A stretch of DNA of 64,000 bases from Chrysemys picta bellii (lineage: Eukaryota > Chordata > Testudines > Emydidae), in assembly GCF_011386835.1 (NCBI RefSeq), contig NW_027052980.1, positions 16,383 through 80,382 on the forward strand, read 5' to 3'. The notes under the pieces are model-generated. The model was not told where the DNA came from. It saw only the letters and a list, made by a program, of their open reading frames with translations, and did no database searches. A program made the position numbers and the translations under genes. This document shows, one piece after another, positions 1-10,711 of this stretch (positions are counted from its first letter, which is position 1; the number at the start of each line of letters is the position of its first letter).

Positions 1-921
1 TCTGGTTCTGTTCAATATCTTCATCAATGATTTAGATAATGGCATAGAGAGTAGACTTGTAAAGTTTGCAGATGATACCAAGCTGGGAGGGGTGGCAAGT
101 GCAAGTGCTTTGGAGGATAGCACTAAAATTCAAAATGATCTGGACAAACTGAAGTAAATAGGATGAAATTCAATAAGGACAAATGCAAAGTACTCCGTTT
201 AGGAAGGAACAATCAGTTGCACACATTCAAAATGGGAAATGACTGTCGGAAGGAGTATTATGGAAAGGGATCTAGTGGTCATAGTGGACACAAGCTAAAT
301 ATGTGTCAACAGTGTAACACTGTAGCAAAAAAAGGAAACATAAAAAGTGTTGTAAGCAAGACATGAGAAATAATTCTTCCGCTCTACTCTGCACTGATTG
401 GGCCTCAACTGGAGTATTGTGTCCAGTTCTGGGCGCCACATTTCGGGAAATATGTGAACAAATAGGAGAGAGTCCAGAGAAGAACAACAAAAATGATTAA
501 AGGTCTAGCAAACATGATCTATGGGGGAAGACTGAAAAAATTGGGTTTGTTTAGTCTGGAAAATAAAAGACTGAGATGGGACATGAACAGTTTTCAAGTA
601 CATAAAATGTTGTTACAAAGAGGAGGGAGAATAATTGTTCTTCTTAACCTCTGAGGATATGACAAGAACAATGGGCTTAAATTGCAAGAAGGGTGGTTTA
701 GGTTGGACATTAGGAAAAACTTCCTAACTGTCAGGGTGGTTAAGCACTGGAATAAATTGCCTAGGGAACAGTGCAATCTCCATCACTGGTGATTTTTAAG
801 AGCAGGTTAGATAAACACCTGTCAGGGATGGTCTAGATAATATTTAGTCCTGCCATAAGTGCAGGGGACTGGACTAGATAACCTAACAAGGTCCCTTCCA
901 GTCCTATGATTCTATGATTCC
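1..921 (+). mobile_element. CR1 LINE, 3' part (end of RT to 3' end)
   Basis: The window opens inside the reverse transcriptase of a CR1-type LINE. The palm motif FADDTK is readable around 64-81, followed by the 'MKFNKDKCKVL' thumb region near 163-195. Frames then break repeatedly. The copy ends near 900-921 with the repeated ATTCTATG-type terminus typical of CR1. The ORF2 is degenerate, with many stops and shifts, so it is a dead copy. It lies in the GBP intron upstream of the exon at 2700. Confidence 0.85.
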
Positions 922-2125
922 ATGAGAATTCTTTGAGGGATTCAACAAACATGGGAACAAGGGTGATCCAGTGGATATAGTATACTTGGACTTTCAGAAA
1001 GACTTTGACAAGGTCCCTTACCAAAGGCTCTTAAGCAAAGTAAGCAGTCATTGGATAAGAGGGAAGGTTCAGCTCAGTAACTGGTTAAAAATAGCTCAGT
1101 AACTGGTTAAAAGATAGTAAACAAAGGGTAGGAATAAATGGTCAGTTTTCAGAATGGAGAAGTAAATAGTGGTGTCTGCCAGGGATCTGTACTAGGACAT
1201 GTACTGTTCAACATATTCATAAATGATCTGGAAAAAGGAGTAAACAGTGAGATGACAAAGTTTGCAGATGATACAAAATTACTCAAGATTATTAAGTCTA
1301 AAGCAGACAGCAAAGTATTACAACGGTATCTTATAAAACTGGGTGATGGCAACAAAATGGCAGATGAACTTCAGTATTGATTAATGCAAATGATGCACAT
1401 TATAAAACATAATCCCAATTATACATACAAAACAATGGTGTCTAAATTAGCTGTTGCCACTCAAGAAAGTGATCTTGGAGTCATTGTGGAAAGTTCTCTG
1501 AAAATATCTGCTAGATGTGCAGCAGCAGTCAAAAAAGCCAACAGAATATTAGGAACCACTAGGAAAGGGATATGTGCAGTTCTGGTTTCCCCATCTCAGA
1601 AAAGATATATTAGAATTCGAAAAGATACAGAGAAGGGCAACAAAAATGACTGGGGGTTGGAACAACTTCCATATGAGGGGAGACTAAAAAGCCTGGAACT
1701 GTTAATCTTGGAAAAGACACAACTAAGGGTGGATATGATAGAGGTCTATCAATTGTGACTGATTTGGAGAAAGTGAATAAGGAGGTGTTATTTCCCCTTC
1801 ACATAGCACAAGAACCACAGTTAACCGAATGAAATTAGTAGGCAGCAGGTTTAAATCAAACATAAGGCAGTATTTCTTCACACAACACACAGTAAACCTG
1901 TGGAACTTGTTGTCAGGGGATGTTTTGAATCCCAAAAGTATAACTGGATTCAAAGAAGATTTAGATGAGTTTATGGAGGATAGGTCCATCAATGACTATT
2001 AGCCATAGTGGTCATTGGTGAAACCCCATGCTTTGGGTGTCCCTAAGCCTCTGACTGCCAGATGCTGGGACTGAACAATAAGATGGATCACTGGCTGACC
2101 CATTCCTGACAGATGTTTTGATGCA
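922..2125 (+). mobile_element. CR1/L3-like LINE fragment (RT)
   Basis: A second, diverged LINE follows directly. RT motifs are visible as 'YLDFQKDFDKVP' around 981-1018, 'GSVLG' near 1180 and FADDTKLL near 1261-1284. A thumb-like segment follows to about 1760, and the 3' end resembles the 'SINDY' terminal region near 1985. The same subfamily sits inverted at 32096-32985. It is broken by stops and frameshifts and is probably old. Confidence 0.7.
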
Positions 2126-2699
2126 GACTGAACATCTAGATCAAATACATGTACTGCAGAGAGAATCTGTCACAGGTGACCTATCTATGGGCATTTCTAC
2201 ACTGAAGCTGGAGGTGTAATTTCCAGCTTGGGTAGATTTGTTCACACACTAGCTCAATCTAAAGTAGCATGCAAATAACTACTTGATCTGGAAATTACAC
2301 CTTCAGCTCCAGTGTAGATGGGCCCTGAAAGCCAACAAGACCCAAGGCCTTTGGAGATGCTGGCTGTGCTCAGGGAGTGGCTTTGGGGTGGCTGGGTTGG
2401 TTGCTGGGTGTCAGAATAAATGACATTTTCAAGGGCCAATGGGAGTTTGAGCTGCCAGCTAGAGCAATTGCAGGGCAGTGGATGTGCTTCCTGCTGTCCA
2501 GTCATCAACCTTCCTTTACAAATTACCATCTCCGGCTCATGTCTCAGGGGAAAGATTTGCTCTGATGCAGTTGCTGAATCCTTGTCAGTCAATTCTTCTC
2601 CTACTGGTTGCATTCCTCTCAGAGATTAGCATATTTTTGATGCCTCATGAGTAATTCAGCCCTGAGCGTTAAGAATCCTTTGTGGTCTCTTGTTCCCAG
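2126..2699. other. Intron with no recognised feature
   Basis: No coding motif or clear repeat boundary seen. The last ~25 bases (tgtggtctcttgttcccag) form the polypyrimidine tract and AG acceptor for the exon at 2700. The exons of a GBP that precede this one are not seen in bases 1-2699, so they must lie upstream of the window. Confidence 0.5.
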
Positions 2700-2802
2700 G
2701 CAGAGCAGGTACTGGAGCAGTTCATGGACAGTAAGAAGGCAGAAGCTGCCACCATTGTCACGGCTCACAAAATGCTGACAGATTTACAAAAGCGCCTGGC
2801 AG
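2700..2802 (+). CDS. Guanylate-binding protein (GBP), internal exon: start of C-terminal helical region
   Basis: This 103-bp exon is bounded by an acceptor (ttgttcccag) and a consensus donor (gtaagt). It begins in phase 0 and encodes 34 residues plus one base, starting AEQVLEQFMD and ending LQKRLA. From memory of the family it aligns without gaps to the GBP exon that follows the middle helical domain, where human GBP1 also starts with Ala-Glu and has a 34-residue segment. GBPs are interferon-inducible dynamin-like GTPases that assemble on pathogen membranes and vacuoles. This part is the long helix leading to the GTPase effector domain. The phase-1 end joins exactly to the next exon at 27292 (G + CT makes Ala), which is independent support. 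The GTPase domain is outside the window. Confidence 0.88.
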
Positions 2803-3139
2803 GTAAGTTTCTGTGAAAGGATTTTAAGCGGATTCCTTTCCGTATTTCAATAATTTCAAGAAAAAAACATGTATTCATATGATAGAGTTAAGGATGAGAA
2901 TCCATGGCCACCCAGGGCTTCATAGCTGTCCCTATGGTGAACACCACGACCACTTGGAACTCTCCCATTACAGGGTATGGGTTTTGGGGACTATGGGGTA
3001 TTCTCAGTCACTCCTGCTGAAACTTCCACTTTGTATAAATTGTCACGTTGTCTGTCTGGAGTGGCTCACCACTGTGAGTGCCAATCTCAGGTCAGACTGT
3101 CAGAAAACAGGGCAGAGACCCCACAATGATGATGTGTTC
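2803..3139. other. Intron start, nothing recognised
   Basis: Begins with the donor gtaagt of the GBP exon. Short ORFs here have no family resemblance. Confidence 0.4.
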
Positions 3140-3990
3140 TAGAATTAGATTGCACCAAGCCAGTAACAAATGTGCACTCCTGGATCACTATACCAGTCTT
3201 ACCATGGAGTCATAGACAGTCCCCTTAGACTCTCCAGTCTATCGTGCCACCTAGACAACTGCATTTAGTGATAATGGCCACATAAACCAAAAATCACACC
3301 AAATCTTGTTTCGCCCAGTCCCAAAAACCAGTCACTTACCCCAGATCAATTGGTACTCCAGACCTTGCACCACAGACAATGCTGGCAGCCAATTCCATAG
3401 TAAATTAACTAAAGATTTATTAGCTAAGAAAAGGATATGAGAGTTATTGAGAGCTTAAAGTAGGTCAAATATATTCACATGTGAGTCACAGTTTGTAATT
3501 CCAAGTAGTAACAGTGATATAATGAACTGCCATTTTCCCAAAAGTCAGGGAACCCAGATGTCTCTGGGGATCTCCGCTTTGCAGCTGGTACTCCTCCCTG
3601 TCACAGTTCAAATAGTCCAGAGATGAAGGATCTTTCTTTGAATCCATATTTGTAGTCTGTTCACACTGTTGAGCAGGGGATTGGTCTAGAAGACCTACTG
3701 AGGTCTCTTCCAACCCTAATATTCTATGATTCTGTGATTCTAAAGCTAGCTGACAGCACCTCTACCCATGTGGGCCTTCCTTTGTTGCCTATGAATGAGG
3801 AATGCAATTTGAGTCTGTGATCTCCAATCATCAACATACTGGCCACCTGCTTTGAAACGAGCTCTTTTCCATTAAAGTCCTTAAGTCCTTCGTTAGTATT
3901 TCACAAGATTTCTTTGATGGGTAATTTAGTTACATTTACATACACAAATATAAATGTTTGTCATTGCTTTATAACAGGACAAAGATAAGT
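3140..3990. repeat. LTR-like interspersed repeat with CR1 tail inserted at about 3666-3742
   Basis: The segment contains 'agatttattagctaag', resembling the 'tttattaacta' signature at about 7055, 13690 and 44850. That suggests a degenerate LTR family in minus orientation. Within it, about 3666-3742, is a CR1 3' tail on the plus strand (gagcaggggattggtctaga ... ATTCTATGATTCTGTG). No coding capacity. Confidence 0.4.
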
Positions 3991-4309
3991 GAAAACAATG
4001 TAAGTAATGACCCATTGGCTTTCATGAAGTTTAAACACCAAACACTCTTATACAATTATTTTGATTTCTATTAATATGCAATTGAATTGGCCTGCGGGCC
4101 TAACTTGACCTGGTACTTGGGTTGTCAGTGTCACATAAATAATTACATGTTTATAGGAACAGTGACATGCACCTGACTCTGCCACATCCCATGTGAGTGC
4201 CTCAGCCACCAGGCTATAGATTTCAACTCTCTCTGTTATTTGCTCTCTCAGCCCAAATGAATGTTTAATTATGTGATACAAAGTGGAACAGCGTTCACAG
4301 GACAGCTTG

Positions 4310-4410
4310 AGAGCATTGCATCCTAGGATGTCCCCTGGCCAAGGCAACCCACTGGGATGCAGGAGACCTGAGTTGGAGTCCCAGCTCCCCAGCAGGCAGA
4401 GCAGGGTTTG
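4310..4410. repeat. Possible MIR/tRNA-like SINE fragment
   Basis: The wording 'gggatgcaggagacctgagttggagtcccagctcc' split around 4355-4390 resembles the MIR core. No boundaries or target duplication were visible. Confidence 0.3.
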
Positions 4411-4560
4411 GAGCCCAGGTCTCCCATATGCCCAATGAGTGTCTAGATGAGGTTGGGGGGTCTCTGTCTTGCTCTGGTTTCTCCAGAGAAAGGGTTGACC
4501 GGGCCAAGGCACTCCAGGGGAGGGTTAATGGCTCAGAATCCTGAGCAGAGGGAGGTGCCA

Positions 4561-5308
4561 TAGAATTATAGAATCATAGAAGATGAGGGTTGGAAGAGAC
4601 CTCGGAGGTATCTAGTCCAACCCCCTGCTCAAAGCAGGACCAAAACCAACTAAATCATCCCAGCTAGGGATTTGTCAACCCAGGCCTTAAAAACCTCTAA
4701 GGATGGAGATTCCATCACCTCCCTAGGTAACCCATTCCAGTGCTTCATAACCCTCCTAGTGAAATAGTGTTTCCTAATATCCAACCTAGACCTCCCCCAC
4801 TGCAATTTGAGACCATTGCTTCTTATTCTGTCATCTGCCACCACTGAGAACAGCCGAGCTCCATCCTCTCTGGAACTCCCCTTCAGGTAGTTGAAGGCTA
4901 CTATCAAATCCCCATTCACTCTTCTCTTCTGCAGACTAAACAATCCCAGTTCCCTCAGACTCTCCTCGTAAATCATGTGCTCCAGCCTCCTAATCATTTT
5001 CATTGCCCTCCGCTGGTCTCTTTCCAATTTGTCCACATTCCTTCTGTAGTGGGGGGACCAAAACTGGATGCAGTACTCCAGGTGTGGCTCACCAGTGCCG
5101 AATAGAGGGGAATAATCACTTCCCTCGATCTGCTGGCAATGCTTCTACCAATACAGCCAAATATGCCATTGGCCTTCTTGGCAACAAGAGCATGCTGCTG
5201 ACTCATATCCAGCTTCTCATCCACTGTAATCCCCAGGTCCTTTTCTGCAGAACTGCTGCTTAGCCAGTCGGTCCCCAGCCTGTAGAGGTGCATGGGATTC
5301 TTCCTTCC
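4561..5308 (-). mobile_element. CR1 LINE 3' fragment (RT thumb to 3' end)
   Basis: Read on the minus strand, RT C-terminal coding is visible in two frames: a '[21 protein letters not shown]'-type segment from 5293, and a segment ending 'VFKAWVDKSLAGMI' at 4650. The 3' end (atagaatcatagaa) is at 4561-4585. The copy is 5'-truncated near 5308. Frames are split by a shift near 5000-5036. Confidence 0.88.
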
Positions 5309-6899
5309 TCCTGCCCATCAGCTCAGTGTGTGAGGCCAAGGTCAATGGGAGTTAGGTGCCTAACCACCTATGTGGATCTGGCTCTAAGTCCCCCCTGCCC
5401 CGTGTTCTGCATTTTCTTTTGGCTAGTTTAGGCAGCCCCTGCTGGCTTCTGTGAATTCCCTGCTTAGGCACCTGTTTTTCCCCATGATTTGGATAGGGAG
5501 CCTGGACACCTAACTCAGGGGTGAAGATTCCACTCGCTGGCAGGTCACCTAGGAGTTAAGTGTGTGCAATGCCTAAGACCCTGTAATGGGGCATCCTCTG
5601 CTTCTGCTCACTGGTACCACAGTTATCTGCTCAGACTCTGCCAGTTAGGCAGCCACATTTTGGGGATAATTTATGCTCCCTCCACCTACCCTCTCATGCA
5701 GCAGTGCTGTTAGCAGCATCCCTTGTGCCTTCAGCCCTTCCCCTGGGCCGGAGAGAAGAGGCACTCTCCCTTTTCTGAGAGTCTGGGCTAAGCTAACCCT
5801 GATCATCCCCCACATATACTACCTGTGTCCTTTTTATCAGTCATCAGCTGATGGTGTAATTGGTTCTTTAGCTCACACAGCTTCCCAGCCTGATTAGATA
5901 ATTAGATTCCATTCCCCCAATCAGTCCTCTGGGGAACTCATCAGTGCCAGAGTGATCAGAGTGCCCACTCCCAGAACTCAATAGGTGATCTATCTCCTAG
6001 CACTCTGTCACATTGTGGCCCGTTGTGAGTCTAGCCCTGTGACACAGCTGAACTCCTCTGATTACATCCAATACAGGCCAGCTGGCCCCATCAGACTCAG
6101 TGAATTTATAGATAGATTTGGAAGGGTTGGATTTCTATTGGTGAATGTCATTAACCATTGATTTAACTGTACGCACACAGACCAACATAAATATACTTCC
6201 ATTGATAAACATTGAAATTTACAGATAGGCAGAGTAAGAAAAATGCTGTTTGAGAACTTATTAGAATTAAATTCCAGAGATGCAGACTAGCGAACGAATA
6301 GTAAAAACAGGTCTGATTTCTTGATTGATGGATATTTACTTTGTATATTTTGACATGTGATGTTGACAATTTGTGTGTTAGTGGTTTATAAAGCTTCAGC
6401 TTTTTGAATCTCAGCATCTACTGTCATTAAATAATTGTTTGAACCCCCCATAATTTCACTCAAATATAAAAATTTTAATTGCTAAAAATCTTTAGAAGGC
6501 CTAAAAATAAAGGTCACTATTATCTGTTGAAATTATATTTAAAAAGTTCTGCTAAGTCTATTTACAGCAAAGATTTACGGTTTTTATGCACAACTCCATG
6601 GGTTGCTGCCACTTTCTGGAGTGCAATACAGAACAGTGAGGGATTGTTTCACTGCCTTCCCTGCAACCTTGGACACCCCACAGTGCTTTGCTGTTGTAGC
6701 TCCCAACCTGGGTTGCTTGCAAGCAGCCTACCAGCATGCAGGTCAGACCCTGAGTGTCTGTGTGCTGGACAGGCCTGGAGCAGCAGTTCTGATCCCAGCA
6801 GCCTGTCTACAGCCCCACTCTAGCTTCCACCAGCCTTTGTTACACTCAGCAGGGTGACCTCAACACACTCCCAGTCCCAAATTTCCCCCCAGACTGTGT
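5309..6899. other. Unassigned intronic sequence
   Basis: Around 5320-5600 the phrase 'gggagttaggtgcctaac' suggests an old DNA-transposon-like repeat. The rest, including the AT-rich 6100-6560, holds no recognised gene or motif. Confidence 0.35.
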
Positions 6900-9239
6900 G
6901 TTCTGCAATTTCCAGTCCTCTTCTGGGCAGTTCAGAGAAATAATATGGTTCATTTGCTCTTTTAAGGAGACAGAACACACCAGTTTACCGCATTAACTGG
7001 AATTGACATCCCCTTGAATTCAAACACAGCTCTGTTGGTTTAGATCCTAGTAAAAGAAATTTATTAACAAAAGAAGATAGGGTTTTAAGTGAGTTCAGAT
7101 ATAAGAGACAAAGTTAGAAATGGTGCCCAGCAACTAAAAATGAAAACATGCATCTAAAGATCTAAAACTTAATCTAGAAAATTTTGGTTCAAGGCTTTTT
7201 TCAGGATGGCCTTTCTCACCCGCAGTGTGCCAGCAAGATAGTGACTGACCCTCTCTTTGGTCAGGGTCTCTTCTAGAGATCCAAAGGTGCTGGTGTCTTT
7301 ATCGTCTTAGGTGTGTAACCCTTCTGCCAGGTGGAGTCAGCAGCAACAAGGGCCGGGTTCAATATCTAGCAGTTCCTTTTCAACAATACAGCACAGAACT
7401 AGCTCGAGCCCCCATCCAGTAGCCTGGGAAGATTACACACCACTCCCTGAGTTCATCTCAGAGGCAATACTTACCCTTTCGCAAGCACAGAGTGTAGAAA
7501 ATAAACTTTTAATAAAAGGAGTAATATGGGAAAATGCCTCAAGCAAGTTTCATAAACATAAAACTATGAACCAAACACCCAGCCAGAGTACATTGGGCAG
7601 TGTTCTCTGCCTCAAGTTCTTGAGTCCAGCAACCAAAAGTTCCTTTAATGTGCTCCTCTCTTCTCCCTCCACTGCACCCCACTCACAGTTGTTGTCCAGT
7701 GAAGACCTAGGGTTCAGAGGTGCATCTGCGTGAGTTCATCTCCCACCCTGGTGAGGTGGGGCAGAGGAAAGGCACCTTGCTTGCTCTGCCATCTGGTCAC
7801 TTGTTCTGGTGCTGCATGGCTCCACCAGCCATCCTGCTTGCCACCTGCTCCTTCACCAGCCACCCTGCTGGCCACTCCGCTCTGATGACTGCCCTCCCCA
7901 GCTGCTCGCTGCTCTGCTGGCTGCCTGCCTGCTGATGCACACTGTCACATTCTGCTGTGATCTCTGTGGATCAGTCTCTTGAGGTTCTACCCAGCTTTCA
8001 GGGATTTCCAGGTCTTAGTGGGGGATCCTCACTGCTGCAGTAGGCTGGGCAGAAACACTGTCCTACAGCAAATGATTTCAGTTGTAGTGATCACTTAACA
8101 AAACAAAACAACTTCTACTAGAGCCTTAATTATCCCTGGTTTTGGAAGGTAAGAAGAGGCACATTAAGCCATACCCACAAAGCTTGAGCTGAGCAGAGCC
8201 CCATCTCCAGGTAGGAACACCTTTCTCCATCCCCTCCTACTTTCACAAGGGTCTGGCAGCCTGCTTAGCTAGTTCAGTTTAGTTGAGGGTGACCCCCACA
8301 ATCAGACCAGGCTAAGTACAGTTTTGCTACCCTTTAGTCATACTATAAGGATAACAACTTTTCATTATCCCTACATTCAGTATTAAGTGATTTGTAACCC
8401 ATATTAGACAAAATCAATCACTTGAGCAACACAGCTCTGTCTGCTGGATACCTAGGCAGAGTGGATGTGTTCATGTAAATACAGTCTGGTCCTGAAGCCT
8501 TTTCCCCTCCCCAGCTCATCACTAGCTGTCAGGGGGAAGCTCCTTCAGACCCTGTTTACAGGTGCTAGAGATAACTTGGGTTTCTCTGCCCTTCCTTACA
8601 TCATCCAGTGAACCTTTGAAATCAATTCTTTTGAAGGTTACCCCTCAAAGTAAAGTTTATTCAAGCAGTGAGGAGGGCGATATGAAGTATTTTGGTGAAG
8701 GAGGCTCCATGTTCTTTCTTTCCCCACTTGTGTTTGCTGAAATGTAAATTGTTCTGTTTCCTGTCATCTCCTCCCTCTGCTGCCTTGATGATCCTGTATA
8801 CTACTTATGTGTAAACTGAGATAAACAAATGTTCCTCCGTTGAGGACAGGCCTGTTTAATAACTTCTGCTTAGGCAGGGCTGTCTGGTTTTGAACATGTG
8901 CTAATAACATCATACAGGGGGAATTCATAACTTTACATATATTGTTGCTACCCCAATTTCCCCATGATATTATTGCCCAGTGAGTTACTAGTTTTCAAAT
9001 GATACCTCACAAGGTCTATTTTGTAAAAATTATTAAAATAGTGTGTAGGCGGTGAATACAGGGATGCTTTTGGTCACAGCAGCAGTACTCTTAGGAGTTA
9101 GGAACTGTAATGCCTAAGTCCCCTTTGTGAATCTAGGCCTAGGACACACAGCTGAATGGTTCTGGTTCATTCCAGTAAAGATCAGCAGATTGACCCCTTC
9201 ACAATCAGTTAATTTGTAGTACAGGTTCAGGGGTTTATG
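6900..9239. repeat. Old LTR-like sequence, no coding regions
   Basis: At 7055-7090 'gaaatttattaacaaaag' and at 7500-7520 'aataaacttttaataaaa' (a polyadenylation-like signal on the reverse strand) recall the LTR-like pieces at 3410, 13690 and 44850. I could not place LTR ends or target duplications. Short ORFs such as 7311-7733 have no family resemblance. Confidence 0.3.
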
Positions 9240-9470
9240 CACAGTCCTGCCTTAGGGCCATACATGGGGTGGGGCAAACAGGTCAGCCACCTAGGGTGCA
9301 AAGCTGCAAGAGTGGAAAAATGGGGTGGAAAAATTATTGAAAAAATGGCTGAGAGCACAAATATGCTTGCTTGCTGCAGGCACTAAAATGCTTAGTTTTA
9401 GCTCTGCCCATCTGGGTGAAAATTTCCAGTGACACAAAAATTTGGTGGAATGGTAAATAAGGGTAGAGAC
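9240..9470. repeat. hAT-like DNA transposon remnant
   Basis: The stretch around 9265-9300 (ggggcaaacaggtcagccacctagggtgc) resembles the terminal regions at 47374-47440 and 63375-63395, including the shared word 'cctagggtgc'. Too degenerate for boundaries. Confidence 0.3.
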
Positions 9471-9529
9471 AGATCAGGTCCCTACATAAAAGCCTTGGAC
9501 CCCTTGGTGAGAAAGGCTCATTTGAAAAT

Positions 9530-10282
9530 TATACATTTTAATACAGGGAAATGCAAGTTCTACAGTTAGGACCAGAGAATGTAAATCACACTTATAGGGT
9601 GGGGGCTGTTTCCTGTAAAGCAGTGACTCTGAAAAGGACTTTGCAGTCATGGGGAAAACCAACTGAACATGAGCTCCCAGTGCTAAGAGGGCTAAATGTA
9701 GTCCTTGAATGTTTCAACAGGGGCATATACAGTAGGAGGAGGGTGGTGGTGTTACTTCTGTACAGGGCTTTGTTAATACGGTGGATATACACAGGGTACC
9801 AAGCCTTGTGGATGAGGGGTAAGTGATAGATGTGGTATATCTTGATGTTAGCAAGGCTTTTGATACTATCTTGCCTGACCTTCTCATAAACAAATTAGGG
9901 AAATACAGCCTAGATGGAGTTACTATAAGGTGGTGTATAACTGGTTGGAAATCCATTCCCAGAGAGTAATCAGTGGTTCACAGTCAAGTTGGAAGGGCAT
10001 ATCAAGTGCAGTCTGAGAGGGAACAGTTCTGAGTCTGGTTCTGTTCAATATCTTCATCGATGATTTAGATAATGGCATAGAGACCAGACTTGTAAAGTTT
10101 GCAGATGATACCAAGCTGGGAGGGGTTGCAAGTGCTTTGGAGGATAGGATTAAAATTCAAAATGATCTGGACAAACTGCAGACATGGTCTGAAGTAAATA
10201 GGATGAAATTCAATAAGGACAAATGCAAAGTACTCCACTTAGGAAGAAACAATCAGATGCACACATACAAAATGGGAAATAG
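9530..10282 (+). mobile_element. Two abutting LINE fragments (L2/CR1-like thumb, then CR1 RT)
   Basis: About 9551-9790 encodes a LINE thumb-like segment (MQVLQLGPEN...; later LLLYRALLIR). From about 9800 a CR1 RT begins: 'YLDVSKAFDT' at 9838-9868, then the palm FADDTK equivalent near 10097-10115. It stops abruptly at 'aaaatgggaaat' (10282), where another repeat starts. Many stops; non-functional. Confidence 0.7.
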
Positions 10283-10368
10283 AACAGGAGTACTTGTGGC
10301 ACCTTAGAGACTAACAAATTTATTAGAGCATAAGCTTTCGTGGACTACAGCCCACTTCTTCGGACCTT
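10283..10368 (+). repeat. Interspersed repeat related to the foldback elements at 40.3 and 41.0 kb
   Basis: The words 'gtggcaccttagagactaac' and 'gcataagctttcgtgg' are shared with one arm of the palindromic elements at 40281-40580 and 41008-41173. Only one arm is present, wedged between two CR1 pieces, with no target duplication seen. Confidence 0.6.
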
Positions 10369-10377
10369 GAGCGGATC

Positions 10378-10668
10378 ACTGCAGACTACGTGGCTCTGAG
10401 AAGAAGGATAAAGGAATTTGAGGCAATAGTGGTGTTTTTGTCCATCCTCCCTGTGCAAGGAAAAGGCCTGGGTAGAGACCATCGAATCGTGGAAGTCAAT
10501 GAATGGCTACGCAGGTGGTGTCGGAGAGAAGGCTTTGGATTCTTCGACCATGGGATGGTGTTCCAAGAACGAGGAGTGCTAGGCAGAGACGGGATCCACC
10601 TAACGAAGAGAGGGAAGAGCATCTTCACAAGCAGGCTGGCTAAAGTAGTGAGGAAGGCTTTAAACTAG
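10378..10668 (+). pseudogene. CR1 ORF1 C-terminus (SGNH/GDSL-type esterase)
   Basis: The reading frame from 10378 to the stop at 10668 encodes the last ~95 residues of a CR1 ORF1. It includes the 'GRDGIHLTKRGK' block carrying the Asp-x-x-His pair of SGNH hydrolases (block V). The N-terminal GDS and GTND blocks are missing through truncation; they are visible in the sister copy at 57947-58477. In CR1/L2-type elements the ORF1 product is an RNA-binding protein with an esterase domain. The end of ORF1 is 43 bp before the ORF2 start at 10712. Confidence 0.8.
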
Positions 10669-10711
10669 GTTCACCGGGGAAGGAGACCAAAGACCTGAGG
10701 TAACTGGGGAA

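Noticed and set aside
1..2699. Search for earlier GBP exons
   Set aside because: Only LINE sequence and unassigned intron found. The preceding exon must lie upstream of the window.
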